Source: Rebecca billardiae RCC1528
Lineage: Eukaryota; Haptophyta
Assembly (NCBI GenBank): GCA_965240325.2
Contig: OZ251229.1
Coordinates: 992,001 to 1,056,000, forward strand
Direction: 5' to 3'
Length of the DNA: 64,000 bases
In this document: piece by piece, positions 29,959 through 39,729 of the stretch
Layout of the letters: each line of letters starts with the position of its first letter
Position numbering within the stretch: position 1 is the stretch's first letter
The notes under the pieces: model-generated
Seen by the model: only the letters and a program-made list of their open reading frames with translations
Database searches by the model: none
What the model was told of the DNA's origin: nothing
Translations under genes and position numbers: made by a program

Positions 29959-31923
29959 TCAGGACTCGTCAGCAGAGCCAGAGTCAGAGTCATCGCTACT
30001 TGCAAAGCGGAGGTGCCGCTTGTTGTTGCCGACGATGCGTCTGCCAGCGCACCGGCCCGCAGCTCCACTGGCAGCACCGCCGTGCGCACGCTCTCCGCCC
30101 GCGAGCAGCTCTCGCAGCGCCACGGTGGCATAGCTGCCGGCCGGCAGCGAGAAGGTGAAGAGCGCGTCGAGGCGCGGCTCGGCTGCTGCCGGGGCGGCTT
30201 CGAGTCCGACGCCTGGATCGTCCGAGGCGGTGCGCACGCCACGCGTGCGCGCGCCGGCCATCGCGCGCCGTCGCGCATCGCTGAGCGGCGCGTTGGCTGG
30301 CCCATCCATCTCAAAGTGCACGCGGTTGGGCGGGGCAGGCGTCGGCGCGTCAGGGGCGAGCGGCGTGACCTCCAGGTCGCGCAGCGTGCACGTGAGGTGG
30401 CGGTAGCTGCCGTGCAGCTCGTACACGTCCGCCTTTTCGCGCTGCGGAGCCGGCCCAGCCTCGGCCGCGGCCGCGCCCGCGCCCGAGGGCTGCGCCGCGC
30501 GCGCATGTGCGACACCCTCAGATGATGGCTGCCGCGCGCGTTTGGCCGCGGGCCCTTGGCCGCCGCCAGCTTTGGCATCCGCCACTTCGGTCTCCGCTGC
30601 GTCCTCGGCCGGGCTCTCCGAGTCGACGTCGGCCTCCACCTCCTCGCTGTTGCGCGCCTCGAGCGAGTGCGACTCGATGCCGTCGTACGCGACGTACGCC
30701 CGGCAGAGCGCACCGATCTCGTGGGTGGGCGTGATCGCCCGCGTGCCGAGCAGCGGCAGCACCACGTGCTCGATGGAGTACCGGCCCGCGCGCACGTCCG
30801 CGTCGGTGGTGACGGAGACGTGGCCGAGGAGGCTCGGCCCGGCGTCCGGCGCGTCAGTGCGCCTTGGCTTCGCGCCCGCCGACGCTGGCTGCGCCACGAC
30901 CAGGTCGCCCTCGACCACCCTGAGCCCGAGCCTCGCGATTCGCTCCGAGGCGGCCAGGTTGTACAAGTAGGAGTAATACGCGTTCGCCCAGAGCCGGCGC
31001 CGGGCGAGTGGGAGGGAGAGGACCGCCGCGCGGCAGCGGGCGCGCCACGAGCCGCCCTCGCCGCGCTCGTCCGCGCGGTGCAGTCGCGCGAGCAGCGCGC
31101 GCTCCTGCCGCAGGTGGCGCGGCAGCCGCTGCAGCGCCTGGCCGGCGTCCAGGGTGCACCCGAAGTGGTCGCGCGCCGCTCGCTCGCCGGCGCTCATCAC
31201 GGCCGGGTCGGCACTGGGCGCGCACACGAGCGCGTGCACGATCGCCTCGTAGTCGCGGCGGAGGAGCCAGCGGCCGAGGTCGTGCGAGTGCACGCCGCCT
31301 GTGCCGAAGCGCTGCAGGCCGTAGTAGTTGACGAACCGCAGCGCGCCGCTATGCGCGGCGGCGCAGAGCGCGCGCAGCTGTGGCTCACTCGCGCGCACGC
31401 CGCGCACGCGGATGCGGAAGCGGTTGCCCCCGGCGGCGCCGACGCGCAGCGGGCGTTGCACACGCGTGAAGCCGCCCAAAATCACGTTGTGCACGGTGAC
31501 CGCGCGCAGCTCGGCGACCGACGCGCCGCGCACTGTCACCTCCTGCGTCGTGACCGCGAAAGCATCCTTGATGCCGCACATGGCGAACGCGCGCTGCGGG
31601 ATGCCGGTGAGCTCGCTGAGATCGGCGAGTGCCTCGAGCGTGTCCTTACGGATCTTGTGGAGCGTGAAGCGTAGCACGCACTCACCGCCGTCGCCCATGG
31701 TGCCGCTCTCGACGCTCGCGTCCCCCTCCGCGTCGCGCTCGTCCGCGCGCAGCACAACCTCGGCACCGTCGTCGCCTCGCAGCTCGTTCACGACGAAGTC
31801 GGCGGGCAGGTGCTTGATGCGGCCACCGAGCGGCGGGAGGTTACGCAGGGTCCGCGTCGCGTCGCTGCCCCACTCCGTGCCCCACTCACAGATGTGCACG
31901 TCGCTCTCGTGTGGCGCCGGCAT
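29959..31923 (-). CDS. TruD/PUS7-type tRNA/mRNA pseudouridine synthase
   Basis: 654 aa, single exon, ATG at 31923. TruD-family signatures are clear. The catalytic aspartate is Asp120 in FAMCGIKDAFAVTTQEVTVR. RFVNYYGLQRFGTGGVHSHD starts near residue 197. There is an early substrate-binding stretch IKHLPADFVVNE. A long insert (about residues 260-560), partly acidic and disordered, separates core halves, as in eukaryotic PUS7. The C-terminal segment ends LFTFSLPAGSYATVALRELL, the usual TruD end, followed by a 50-residue Ser/Asp tail. PUS7 modifies U13/U35 of tRNAs, U2 snRNA and mRNAs. The gene is divergent from the SLC35-like transporter. Confidence 0.95.
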   Translation of the reverse strand: MPAPHESDVHICEWGTEWGSDATRTLRNLPPLGGRIKHLPADFVVNELRGDDGAEVVLRADERDAEGDASVESGTMGDGGECVLRFTLHKIRKDTLEALADLSELTGIPQRAFAMCGIKDAFAVTTQEVTVRGASVAELRAVTVHNVILGGFTRVQRPLRVGAAGGNRFRIRVRGVRASEPQLRALCAAAHSGALRFVNYYGLQRFGTGGVHSHDLGRWLLRRDYEAIVHALVCAPSADPAVMSAGERAARDHFGCTLDAGQALQRLPRHLRQERALLARLHRADERGEGGSWRARCRAAVLSLPLARRRLWANAYYSYLYNLAASERIARLGLRVVEGDLVVAQPASAGAKPRRTDAPDAGPSLLGHVSVTTDADVRAGRYSIEHVVLPLLGTRAITPTHEIGALCRAYVAYDGIESHSLEARNSEEVEADVDSESPAEDAAETEVADAKAGGGQGPAAKRARQPSSEGVAHARAAQPSGAGAAAAEAGPAPQREKADVYELHGSYRHLTCTLRDLEVTPLAPDAPTPAPPNRVHFEMDGPANAPLSDARRRAMAGARTRGVRTASDDPGVGLEAAPAAAEPRLDALFTFSLPAGSYATVALRELLAGGERAHGGAASGAAGRCAGRRIVGNNKRHLRFASSDDSDSGSADES

Positions 31924-32215
31924 GCATGCGGCGATGGTGCGTCTGAAAATGGCAGAGTGATGCGACGCCAGAGCCGTGATGCGTGCGTGGATGCCGCACT
32001 GGTGCCCGCGCCGGCCCCGCGACTCCCACGACGGTTTGGCGTTCTACGCTGTCAATGAGCCGTCTCATGACAGATCAGAGGGGGCTCACGACATGCTTGG
32101 TCAGTCAGCACCGTATTTAGGAGGGGCCGTGCGATCCGGGTCCCTCAGGTTGAGCACGCGGGCGTTGCCCGGCGAACCGCAGGAGAGCCCTGGCGCGCGC
32201 GCGCGTCTCGCAGCC
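31924..32215. promoter_or_regulatory. Divergent promoter region of PUS7 and SLC35-like gene
   Basis: 292 bp between two ATGs. The plus frame is open through part of it but lacks an ATG in good context before 32216. Promoter role inferred from geometry. Confidence 0.45.
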
Positions 32216-33220
32216 ATGTCGTGCTCGGAGACGGTGAAGGAAGACTGCGCGGCGATCAACCTGCGCTCCGTGTCGTACATGGCTCTCAACCTGTGCAGCT
32301 CGATCTCGATCGTGCTTGTGAACAAGTGGGTGTTCGACAAGTGCGAGTACCGGTTCCCAACCTTCCTCACGATGCTGCATTTCGCATTCACGTTCGCCGG
32401 GCTGCAGGCGTGCGCGTGGGCGGGCGTGTTCACGCCGAAGAGGCTCGACCTGATGCGCGTCACGCGCCTCTCCGCCGCCTTCTGCGGCTTCGTCGTGCTC
32501 ACAAACATCTCGCTGCAGCTCAACTCGGTCGGCTTCTACCAGGTGATGAAGGTGCTCACCACGCCGATCATCGCACTGATAGAGTACGTGCTGTACGGCA
32601 AGGTGCTGAAGTACGACATCATCTCGTCGCTCACGCTCATCTGCATCGGCGTCGCGGGCGCCTCGCTTACAGACATAAAGCTCAACCTGTCGGGCACGCT
32701 CGTCGCGATGCTGGGCGTTCTTGTCACCTCCTTCTATCAGATCTGGGTGGGCACGGAGCAGCGCGACTTGGAAGCGAACGCGCTGCAGCTGCTGTACTAC
32801 CAGGCGCCCGTTTCGGCGCTCATGCTCGTGCCGCTCATCTTCGTGCTCGACGACGTGCCCAAGCTCGTCGAATTCGACTACTCGACGGACGCGACGCGCC
32901 CGCTCGTGCTGCTCTCGTGCGCGATCGCGCTCTTTGTCAACCTCTCGACCTTCCTGGTGATCGGCGCGACGTCGCCGATCTCGTACAATGTGCTGGGCCA
33001 CTTCAAGCTCTCGCTTGTCGTCGTGGGCGGCTTCCTCCTCTTCGGCTACGCGGTCGACCGGAGCAACATCCTCTTCATGCTCATCGTGCTCGTGGGCGTC
33101 GTGTGGTACACGCACCTGAAGCTGCGCGCGCAGGCGCTGGCGAAGGCGGCGGAGGCGGAGCGCGCGTCGCTGCTGACGCCGTCGGGCGAGAGCGAGAACG
33201 CACCCGCCTCGCCAGCCTGA
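32216..33220 (+). CDS. TPT/SLC35-family nucleotide-sugar or triose-phosphate transporter
   Basis: 334 aa, ATG at 32216 in context GCAGCCATGT. About ten transmembrane helices are visible. Helix one is LNLCSSISIVLVNKWVF, with the family's N-K-W/Y motif. It continues FPTFLTMLHFAFTF, FCGFVVLTNISLQLNSVGFYQVMK with the conserved N-S-V-G-FYQ..K segment, TTPIIALIEYVLYGK and SPISYNVLGHFKLSLVVVGG. This pattern is closest to the SLC35E3/plant TPT-like subgroup of Golgi membranes. The C-terminus is a short cytosolic tail, ASLLTPSGESENAPASPA, with a possible sorting signal. It would supply sugar donors to lumenal transferases such as the fucosyltransferase-like enzyme nearby, but the substrate is not readable. 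No intron. Confidence 0.92.
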   Translation: MSCSETVKEDCAAINLRSVSYMALNLCSSISIVLVNKWVFDKCEYRFPTFLTMLHFAFTFAGLQACAWAGVFTPKRLDLMRVTRLSAAFCGFVVLTNISLQLNSVGFYQVMKVLTTPIIALIEYVLYGKVLKYDIISSLTLICIGVAGASLTDIKLNLSGTLVAMLGVLVTSFYQIWVGTEQRDLEANALQLLYYQAPVSALMLVPLIFVLDDVPKLVEFDYSTDATRPLVLLSCAIALFVNLSTFLVIGATSPISYNVLGHFKLSLVVVGGFLLFGYAVDRSNILFMLIVLVGVVWYTHLKLRAQALAKAAEAERASLLTPSGESENAPASPA

Positions 33221-33756
33221 CGGCTGTGCCTCCCGCCGCACCTCCCCCCGCCCTCTTGCCGCCGAGGACGGCCGTGCTGCGTCGCGCTGCGCGGCAGGGG
33301 CCTGCTCCCCGGCATCCTGCGGTGCGCATCACTTGGCGACGGCTTGCACGCACCTGCCATTTCTCATGAACCTCCAACCTGGTGCCGCGCGCCGGCATCC
33401 GGTGTGGCGCACCCACGCCTCCCTTGGCTGGGCTCCCCCCACGCTCCACTCGGCCTCACCCTTTACCGTCACCGTTGCGCGCTTTGCGCCTCGCCGCCTG
33501 GGCGCCCGGCGAGGCCGGCGACGTGATGGATGACTCTGAAAGTGCGGCTCAATGACGATGGTAGCCTCTCTCCGCACTCGATCATCGTCGGAGACAGGCA
33601 CTCGCAACGTCGACGCAGGTGCCAATGCCGGTTCGCCGGGCTGCGCGCTGCCGTCCGTCAGCCGCTCAGCGGGGCAGGGCCTTGATCGGGATCCGACTTG
33701 ATCTTCATCAGCAGCTACTCACTACTGCTACCGGTACTACTGTTAATTCGTCGTCC

Positions 33757-33840
33757 GAAGATTTAATTATAAAAACACAGGCCGACAACGGCACGAGGGC
33801 GCAGCTCTCCAGTCTCCTGCTGATTCGTCTGTCGTGGTAA
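33757..33840 (+). repeat. Dispersed repeat A, copy 1
   Basis: GGCACGAGGGCGCAGCTCTCC with a preceding A/T-rich ATTTAA..AAAACACAGG block, followed by GATTCGTCTG.CGTGGTAA. Related copies are at 39066-39110 and 45071-45137. This copy has a 12-bp insertion (AGTCTCCTGCT region). Confidence 0.8.
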
Positions 33841-34326
33841 GTAACTGCTTATACTATACTTATAATAGGCGGAGTGGGGTCAGAGCTCCGACCGTTACAC
33901 TCCCGGGTGCCACAATCTCCCGAAATCTCTTAGCATGAACTATCACATGGGTATTTACTTGGACGAACTAGTTAGTAGGCGTTAAGGCTTCATTCCAGGG
34001 TGTAGAATCCGCCTGTGCCAATTTCAGACTGCCAAAATGTGATCTAGACGGTGCGATTCTGGTGCAAATAGCGAGATCACCTTGGAGATCGTGTATCTCC
34101 CCTACTAATGTTGCCGAGATCGCGTCGAGATTGAGGTCGTATATCTCCAGTATGTGACATTTTTTCGCAAAACTTGTCAGCGTGACCCCAGCTCATTTCA
34201 GGCGAATATTGACATCCCGAAGTTTGAGAGCCTCATCTCAAGACGACAGGAAGTTGGATTTTGGGCCACGCACCCCCCAGTGGGGCTCTGACCCCTCTAT
34301 ATAATAGCTTAATGGTCGATCAGAAT

Positions 34327-34590
34327 AAGCTTGCAGCAGCAGTGGCAGTCCGGCCAGTCCGCAGTTCAGGTGTGAGCACGACGCACGTTGATGTTGGTCG
34401 CTAGGCCGTACGGCTAGGCCGGGCCCAGGGAGTATTGACGATGTTGTTCTCGTCGTCGACGTCGTCAGGCCCGCCAGGAAGTAGTGCATGGCCTGCATGG
34501 GTACCAAGTCAAAGACGGGTGAGCATCATGTTGGTGTCGGCAAGCAGGACGTCACCTACTTGGTCAGCAGCTGGTGGATGATGTCGTGGT
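34327..34590 (+). repeat. Dispersed repeat B, copy 1
   Basis: Colinear islands are shared with 45148-45455. They are GGTGTGAGCACG, TTGGTCGC, CGTCAGGAAGTAG-like, GGTACCAAG.CAAAGAC.GG and TGAGCAT..TGTTGGTGTCG. Spacing differs by indels, as expected for old copies of one element. Confidence 0.75.
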
Positions 34591-35441
34591 AGGCCTGCCT
34601 CGTGGCCTACTTGGTCAGTCACAGTGGCTGGTCATCATGGATGGACATGGGATGACGTACTAGCTAGCTACTAGCTACTGCTAAGTATATATATAAGTAT
34701 ATATATATTATTTAGTAATATTAGTACCGCCGGGCGCCTGTAGCTACCGCGTGATGTAGTATCAGCTAATATGCCTAATGCCCGTCGAATGGCTATATAT
34801 GAATATGGCAGTCCCCGGATGGAGTCCGGGCGCGTCAGCGTCGGGCACGGGCCACGGCGTAAGCTATCTGACAGTGACACCGACCGCCGACCAGGGCGAC
34901 CAGGCGCCGGGCCATCAATCAGACCGCCGTACTCGATTACTCTCAATTCCCATATCGTCTATATTTATAACAGCAAACTACTTGAATAATAACTATCGAT
35001 CAAACCGCGCTGATGCGTACGTGTGATAACGCCGATGATGCCCGATGCCCACGGTGTAGGTTAGCTAGTCACTGCATGTATATCGGAAGCAGACTAGTGT
35101 CTGACTCTGAGGCCTGACCGCGGGCCTGCCGCCGGCGCCGTGCCGCACTCAGAATATTTATATTGCATGTGCCGCACTCGGGCCGCCGAGGCCGTCCGCA
35201 CTAGCTCCGCAGCTCAGCCTGAGCCTGGGCTTAGCCTCAGCCCACAAGAGCATTTTACCCGGTGGCAAGTCGGCTGTTGAAGTGGTCCGAGTGCGGAGTG
35301 GCAGTGACCGTGGGGCTGTGCAGCCTGTGGGACCGCCTCCCCGCGCGCTCTGCTCACTGCTGGCCTGCTGCGACGCCGACTGTCTAACCGGAGCGCGTCC
35401 GCCGGCTTCATATAAATTTACGCTGCTGAGTGGACGAGCCA

Positions 35442-36335
35442 TCACGAGGGCCCATCACGCTGTCCATCGTCTGGCAAGGCTGGGGGGTGCACCGGCACTG
35501 CTCCATGGTGAATATGGGCTTGAGTGCCCTGGGCCGTTGCACAGGCATGGCTGCGTGACGCAGGCGGCGCTGACCCTGCGAGTGGCACCATGTTGTTGAC
35601 GTACTCGATGGCAACGGCATGGCGGTCCGTCCGCCATTCGACTGGCGCTGTGCGTGTGGAGGGCGGCACCACGTGCACGTCCTTCCCTGATCTGGCCACC
35701 GATTCCTCGCCCTCGAGGCGTCGGAGCGCTTCGCCTGCGAGCCGCGCCGCCGCGATTGCACGGCCAAGGTGCGTCAGCACCTGATCGCGCCGCTCGCCTG
35801 GCTCGGGTTGCGCGTGGGGCTGCTGGCCAGCAGCTCGGGGGCCCGGGGCGGCTGCGCTCGAGGCGTTACCCGAGCCGCTCTCAGAGCCATCGAATGAGTA
35901 GCACTGCAGATGGCGCACGCCAAAATCTGCCCAGCTCGGTGATGGTTGCAGCATGTGAAAGCGGAGTGCTCGCACTGCATCCAGCACGGGCCGCTCGCCA
36001 AAGTCGTGCGTGTCGTACGTGTGCCAGTCCTGCGCGTCATCCTCAAGGTGCGGTTCAGCCATCAGCGAGCGCGGCTCGAGAATCGTGCGCCAGCTCGACT
36101 CTGCCATCGCCTCCTCATTCGGCCCGTGCTGCCGCGGTGGCATGGACGTCCGTGCCTCAATAGTGATTGTGGCGGTGTAGTAGTTCTGGAACACGAGCGC
36201 GCGAAGCCTGACGGCGCGTGGAAAGTGTACCTCCTGCATGAGCCGCGACGATCGCCGGTTGGCGCCCAGCTCATCCACGCGCTCTGGCTCTAACACCGTA
36301 CATTCCAACGCGTTGAACTCACCGTGGCCCGCCAT
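35442..36335 (-). CDS. Nicolin-1 (NICN1)-like subunit of the tubulin polyglutamylase complex
   Basis: 297 aa from the ATG at 36335; the frame extends upstream only to a TTG. The core matches the nicolin pattern: RALVFQNYYTATITIEAR, then SWRTILEPRSLMAEPHLEDD, then ALRFHMLQPSPSWADFGVRH, then LQCYSF. These correspond to the FKNYYTA, CLMPDPHSEEGAQ and LRLILRQPSP.W..F segments of animal NICN1. The C-terminal ~120 residues are less conserved, with a predicted helix GRAIAAARLAGEALRRL. NICN1 associates with tubulin polyglutamylase in cilia and neurons, so its presence fits a flagellated life stage. It lies 102 bp downstream of the sulfatase gene on the same strand. No intron. Confidence 0.8.
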   Translation of the reverse strand: MAGHGEFNALECTVLEPERVDELGANRRSSRLMQEVHFPRAVRLRALVFQNYYTATITIEARTSMPPRQHGPNEEAMAESSWRTILEPRSLMAEPHLEDDAQDWHTYDTHDFGERPVLDAVRALRFHMLQPSPSWADFGVRHLQCYSFDGSESGSGNASSAAAPGPRAAGQQPHAQPEPGERRDQVLTHLGRAIAAARLAGEALRRLEGEESVARSGKDVHVVPPSTRTAPVEWRTDRHAVAIEYVNNMVPLAGSAPPASRSHACATAQGTQAHIHHGAVPVHPPALPDDGQRDGPS

Positions 36336-36437
36336 TGCTGTGACGATGATCCCGCCCGTTTTATTCCGGTACCGAGGACACAGGAGCAGACGCAACCGAC
36401 GCCACTTCCACCGTTGCCGTACACGGTATGCTCCTCA

Positions 36438-38929
36438 TCACTTCCAGCCGTCAGCGCACGATGTGGGCACCTCCCGGCTATCGCCACTGCCACCCGTCGC
36501 GCGCCCCCCTGCGGCACCGCCCCCGCCGCCGCTGCCACATCGGTCACACCGGCAGTGCTCCTGGCTCGGCATCGCCGGCATCGCGCCGAGCGCTGACGGC
36601 GTGCGCCTGATGTGGCGGTTGTGCGGGTTGTCGTCGGCTTGCAGCTTGGTCGGCTCGCCGCTGCCGCCCGCACCGCACCCGTCCATCAGTCTAGGCAGCG
36701 ACTTGAAGAGGCTGCTGCTCCCCAGCTGCTTCCCACTGAGCAGATCCAGCATGGCTGACGCGGCGCCGCACGATCCGCCCATCACGCTCGTGTTGAGGAC
36801 GCCGCCGCAGCACGGCCAGATGGTGGGAGGCACGGGGAGCATGCAGTTGACGCACGGCACGTCGACGCCACGGAGCGACGCCTCGAACTGCTCGCGCGCG
36901 CTGTTCGCCGCCGCCACCGCCGCGTCATACGCCGCACCCCGCGTGATGGGCGACGTCTCATTACGATCCATGCGCATGTCGTACAGGAGCGGCTTGTCGT
37001 GGAAGCGCAGGGAGTTGTCGGCGCACGCGCACAGCGTGGCCGCCATCTTCTTGGTCCAGCCGGCCTCGGGGCAGCACTGCGTGCACAGAGAGGCGTTGTA
37101 CGTGCCCAGCATCGAGAACGACTGGAACCTGCGATGCGCAAGGGCAGTGCCGCGTGCGGATGGGCGCGGGCAGGGGTGAGGGGGCGATGGCGAATGAGGC
37201 GGCCACGGTGCACCGCCCCATCCGCCGCGGCGTCGGCGCAGCCACACGGTCGCCGCGCAGGCGCGCGCACGGGTTGAATGCGCTCATCGCCGTAGGCCAG
37301 CGCTGCGTCGCCCAGTACACCTTGCTGTACCCGACGCGAGCGGCGATCGCGCGCTCGCCGCAGAAGTGCAGCTGCACGCGCCCGCGCTGCAGCCAGCCGT
37401 TGTCGTCGTCGCGCGCCGAGCGCAGGAACGCCGACTGGTCGACGCCGTCGAGCCGCGGCGCGGTGGCGGGCCAGTGCACCCCTGCGAGCGCGAGCGCGGT
37501 GGGCATCACGTCCAGCGTGCGGAACGGCGCGTCCGAGACCGCGCCGGGCGGCACGACGCCCGGCCATCTGACGAGCCCCGGCACGCGGATGCCTCCCTCC
37601 CACAGCTGGCCCTTGCCTCCCTTCAGCCCGCCGGTGCGGCCGCAGTTGGCGTACCCCTCCTCCCGGTACGGCCCGTTGTCCGAGGTGAACAGCACGAGCG
37701 TGCGCTGCGTCGCGCCCACCCAGTCCAGCGTGTCGAGCAGCCGCCCCACCGCCCAGTCGAGCTCGCGCAGAACCTGCCCGTACTGCCCGTTGGCACCCTC
37801 GAACGGGCCGGGGGGGCCGGGGCCGAACCTGGGGTGGTTGAAGAGGACGGTGTGCGGGTGCAGGTCTGCGTAGTAGAGGAACCACGGCGTATCCCGCGAC
37901 TCGGCGCGCGCGATGAACGCGCTCGCGTGCGAGACCAGCGTCTCCTGCAGCCCAAGCATGTTCGCGGGCTGCTGCACGATCGTCGTGTTCGCCACGAGGA
38001 AGCAGAAAAGTCCGGACTTGGCGAGTCCGGGTGGCCCGGACGTGGGGCCGGAACCCGGCTCCTCGGCGGCGTAGGGGTCGCAGTCCATCATGTTCGAGAA
38101 GGGCCACACGAGCGAGTCATCGAAGCCGTGCCGTGCAGGCATAAAGGCAAACGTGCGGTTCGTCGTCCCGGGGGCCTCTGCGCCATCAGCCGACGGCGGC
38201 GCGCTGATGCCGAGGTGCCACTTACCGCTCAGCCCGGTCGCGTAGCCCGCTGCCTTGAGCGCGCGCGCAATCGTGATCTCGCGCCTCGGCAGCCCTGCGG
38301 GTGAGCCTGGCGTGAAGACCACGCGCTGCGGCAGCACGTTGGCCGTCATCCCATATCGATGCGGGTAGCGCCCCGTGAGCAGCGCGGCGCGCGCCGGCGT
38401 GCAGATCGGCTCAGTGAGCATGTGCGTGAGCATCAGCCCCTCGGTGGCGAGCCGGTCAAGGTTGGGCGTCGTGTTGTTCGAGTGGCCCCACACGTGTCGG
38501 CCGAACACCTCGGGGTCAGCGTATCCCATGTCGTCGGCTGCGGCGGATCAGCGCGGCGGACGCGCACGCGTGCGCGCATCAGCGTGGGCGAATCCCGTGC
38601 AGCTCAAACGCGCGGCAGAAGGGCGCACCAAGGTAGACGAGAATGTTGGGCTTGTACGAGAGCTTCGTCGAGCCTTCGCTCGGCAGCACCTCAGGCGCGC
38701 GCATGATCCACTCAGCGAACGCCTCCGATGGGATCTGCATGCCTAGGACCGAGAGGCGCGCGAAGCGGTCCGCATCGCCATGCTTGTCATCGGAGGAGGA
38801 CTTGTGCCGGCGGTGCTTGCGCTTGGAGACGAGGGCGAGTCCACTCGGATGCACGAGCCACACCGCACACAGCAGGGTCGCGAGCAGCGTCGTCGCCACC
38901 ACGACCACCCGGCGCGTGATGACGAGCAT
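36438..38929 (-). CDS. Membrane-anchored sulfatase with Cys-rich C-terminal extension (3 exons)
   Basis: Exons in order are 38929-38629, 38537-37271 and 37128-36438, giving 752 aa. A signal anchor lies at residues ~7-24 (VVVVATTLLATLLCAVWLV). Exon 1 ends KPNILVYL and exon 2 begins ADDMGYADPEVFG, so the metal-binding Asp-Asp pair (102-103) is restored only by splicing. The formylglycine signature is CTPARAALLTGR with Cys146. GKWHLG and LFTSDNGPYREEGYANCG complete the active site. The core resembles eukaryotic arylsulfatases. Exon 3 adds ~230 residues with many Cys (CTQCCPEAG, CACAD, PCVNC, WPCCGG) that match no domain I know. The enzyme probably acts in the Golgi or extracellularly on sulfated polysaccharides. 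A formylglycine-generating enzyme is required. Confidence 0.92.
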
Positions 38930-39065
38930 TTGACGATCAATGGACGGAGGCGAGCCGCCAAGCTTGCCGCAAGCGGCCGATGCACAGCTCCGTCCGGCGC
39001 GCGGATCGATTCTCACTCAACCTCTCCGCTGTCGTTGACGGCACCCGGTGACTGTACACATTCTA

Positions 39066-39110
39066 TGATTTAACGACACAGGTAGGACGGCGCAGGTCTC
39101 CTGATTCGTC
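39066..39110 (+). repeat. Dispersed repeat A, copy 2 (fragment)
   Basis: ATTTAACGACACAGG..GGACGGCGCAG, then TCTCCTGATTCGTC; the order and spacing match 33757 and 45071 with substitutions. Confidence 0.65.
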
Positions 39111-39297
39111 GTCGGCAGTGCCCGATCGTCGACACGAAGTCGGCGCTGGTGGCAGAGCATAGCCTGAACCGCGATCGAATGGCTTGAGCGCGGCCTTGAG
39201 CTGCTGGAGCGCGATCCACCTGCGCTGCGCGGCTCGCATGGACCTGCTGTGCCCCGAGCGAGGGCGAGGGTGCAGGTCCGGATGTCAGACGGCCGTC

Positions 39298-39729
39298 TCA
39301 GCCGCTGGGCCCTGGCGGGTGATCCGGCGGTGATGTAGTCGTCCCCGTGTGCCCTGCGCGGCCGCGTGCGCGCTTGCCGCTCTGCTCAGCTGGCTTGCTG
39401 GCGGCGGCTGGCGCTGCTGCGGCGTGCAGGGTACGCTTTGCCCCCGACTGCTGCGCATCCTCGTCGTCCGAGTCGTCGTCCATGGACGAGTCTCGGTCCG
39501 CGTGGGGGACAGCAGCTGGAGCAGGCGCAGGTGCTGCGGGCAGAGAGGCCGCCAGCCGCGCCGCCTTGCGCTCCTGGCGTTTCTCGACGGCGCGCCGCGA
39601 CGAGGTGCGGCGGCTCGATGGAGATCGAATCCGCCTGCCTTGCGCGTCACGCCGAGGCCCGCGCTTCCCGCGCCGAGGCTTCTTCTTCCGCTTCTGAGAG
39701 TGCTGCTGCTCGCCGTTTGCAGCCTGCAC
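39298..39729 (-). CDS. Lys/Arg-rich nuclear-type protein, probable terminal exon
   Basis: The frame encodes about 143 residues but has no ATG at its start; the first in-frame ATG is at residue 83, and a stop lies 36 bases upstream of the boundary. The sequence is strongly biased: a basic QKRKKKPRRGKRGPRRD block, an AVEKRQERKAARLAASL helix, and an acidic SSMDDDSDDEDAQQSG patch. Such mixes are common in nucleolar ribosome-assembly factors. A TGCAG at 39722-39726 (minus) could be a splice acceptor, making this the last exon of a gene whose earlier exon lies above 39740. I could not find that exon. Real gene or remnant is open. Confidence 0.35.
   Translation of the reverse strand: MQAANGEQQHSQKRKKKPRRGKRGPRRDAQGRRIRSPSSRRTSSRRAVEKRQERKAARLAASLPAAPAPAPAAVPHADRDSSMDDDSDDEDAQQSGAKRTLHAAAAPAAASKPAEQSGKRARGRAGHTGTTTSPPDHPPGPSG

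Larger units (their letters stand above)
33221..35441. other. Repeat-rich intergenic spacer
   Basis: The first 300 bp are GC-rich; the rest has clearly lower GC and many short A/T runs. Two repeat blocks (33757-33840 and 34327-34590) recur near 45 kb. A GATCGTGTATCTCC/GGTCGTATATCTCC pair lies at 34088-34145. TATATA runs lie at 34686-34708. I see no gene. Confidence 0.5.
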
